Origin: Clostridiales bacterium UBA1380
GTDB lineage: Bacteria; Bacillota; Clostridia; Oscillospirales; CAG-272
Length of the DNA stretch: 5,635 nucleotides
NCBI GenBank assembly: GCA_002305445.1
Contig: DBRA01000073.1
Coordinates: forward strand, 10,153-15,787
Reading direction: 5' to 3'
Shown piece after piece: positions 4,974-5,635 of the stretch; the stretch's first letter is position 1, and the number at the start of each line of letters is the position of its first letter. The notes below the pieces were generated by a model. The model was not told the DNA's origin. It worked only from the letters and a program-made list of their open reading frames with translations, and searched no databases. The translations under genes and the position numbers were made by a program.

Positions 4974-5635
4974 GCTCACGACTGGCTTGACGAATACGCA
5001 GCCGGCCGGCTTGACGGGGAAGGAGCGGCTTTACTCGAAGCGCACCTTTCCTCGTGCGGCGGGTGCGCGCGCGAATACGCGCAGCTCGCGAAGCTGACCG
5101 AAGCGATAAATTCGGCGGCGCTGGAACCGCCTGCGTCACTGCGCGCATCGGTGATGGCCGGTATAGCGGCGCAGCGGCGCGAAGCGAAGCGGCTGGCCCG
5201 CATCAGGAACATCACGCGCTGGAGCGCGGTTGCTGCGGGGGCAGTGATTGTGCTTGCGGTGGCTGCGACAGGCATAATCGGCAGGATGACGCGTTCGTCC
5301 GCCGACATGGCGGGCAGCGACGCACTCGCGAAGTCAAACACAGCCGCCGAAACGTATGCGGCGTCGGCGCGCGGCGCGGAAGACGATATTTACGCGTCGG
5401 CGGCGGAGACTGCCGCGGCGGACGAATACATCGCCGAAGCGATGGAAGAAGCGCCGCTCATGATGATGGCGGTGCCGTCCGATGATGTTGCAACCGAAGG
5501 CGAATATGCGATATCAGATGCAATCGTAGACAGCGCGTCGTCCGGCGGCGGCGAAACAGGCGCCGCCGGCAGCTCAGCCGCACTATCCGGCGATGTGACC
5601 GCCGCAAGCGGCGATATGGAAATTCCGGCAAGTTC
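4938..5635 (+). CDS. zinc-type (zf-HC2) transmembrane anti-sigma factor, 3' end beyond the window
   Basis: The gene is open at the right edge; 232 codons are visible, with no stop. The start ATG follows AAAGAGG by 5 nt. The N-terminal cytoplasmic domain (about 8-55) is a zinc-binding anti-sigma domain: Cys10, then HLSSCGGC (36-43) giving the H-x3-C-x2-C motif with His36, Cys40 and Cys43. Such domains clamp the cognate ECF sigma and release it on a signal. A basic stretch (80-94, RREAKRLARIRNITR) precedes one membrane segment at about 95-116 (WSAVAAGAVIVLAVAATGII), so the N-terminus is inside and the remainder outside. The outer part seen so far (117-232) is low-complexity, rich in Ala, Ser, Asp and Glu, with MMM at 175-177, and no recognisable fold. 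In clostridial relatives such linkers often lead to a DUF4349 domain, but that part is outside the window. Pairing with the upstream sigma factor is strongly implied by order. Confidence 0.9.
   Translation, partial: MSDNIKNITCEAAHDWLDEYAAGRLDGEGAALLEAHLSSCGGCAREYAQLAKLTEAINSAALEPPASLRASVMAGIAAQRREAKRLARIRNITRWSAVAAGAVIVLAVAATGIIGRMTRSSADMAGSDALAKSNTAAETYAASARGAEDDIYASAAETAAADEYIAEAMEEAPLMMMAVPSDDVATEGEYAISDAIVDSASSGGGETGAAGSSAALSGDVTAASGDMEIPAS

Noticed and set aside
5054..5485. Alternative + strand frame within the anti-sigma gene
   Set aside because: Composition is Arg/Gly-rich as expected for a shifted GC-rich frame. The frame from 4938 has the zinc motif, membrane helix and ribosome site.

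Overview
The window is GC-rich bacterial DNA, tightly packed with genes, and several Ile residues are encoded by ATA despite the GC bias. The gene set points to a GC-rich member of the Bacillota, class Clostridia, plausibly an uncultured gut lineage of the Oscillospiraceae type. It includes a clostridial-style homoserine dehydrogenase with a shortened C-terminal domain, a YpsA/DUF1273-like SLOG protein, a DusB-like enzyme, and an ECF sigma factor with a zinc anti-sigma factor. This placement is inferred from protein style and was not computed. I see no rRNA, tRNA, CRISPR array, insertion sequence or phage gene.

Left block (1-2284, + strand). The window opens inside an AI-2E (UPF0118) family membrane protein. 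Homoserine dehydrogenase (hom) follows 36 bp later. 28 bp after hom comes a 158-residue protein made only of the tandem ACT regulatory domains normally found at the C-terminus of aspartate kinase. hom and the ACT protein look like one unit of aspartate-family amino-acid synthesis (Thr/Met/Ile branch). The regulatory half of aspartokinase appears here as a free-standing gene next to a homoserine dehydrogenase whose own C-terminal ACT-like domain is shrunken. The block ends with GC hairpins and a strong terminator flanked by A and T runs, which can serve both strands.

Middle (2483-3082). A single minus-strand gene encodes a SLOG-fold protein of the YpsA/DUF1273 type. It converges on the shared terminator and diverges from the right block. 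The divergent spacer holds a perfect consensus sigma-A promoter (TTGACA-17 bp-TATAAT) pointing right.

Right block (3083-5635, + strand). This promoter reads into a tRNA-dihydrouridine synthase. Its first in-frame ATG lies almost on the predicted transcription start, so I prefer the TTG at 3113, which has a Shine-Dalgarno. An ECF sigma factor follows 39 bp after dus, then a membrane anti-sigma factor with a zinc-binding HxxxCxxC motif, cut by the window end. Between sigma and anti-sigma lies a GGAAC-16 bp-CGTC motif resembling an ECF-type promoter. The anti-sigma start codon is embedded in an inverted repeat that could hide it in the mRNA. Together these suggest an envelope-stress-like sigma/anti-sigma module read from the dus promoter, with possible separate control of the anti-sigma gene.
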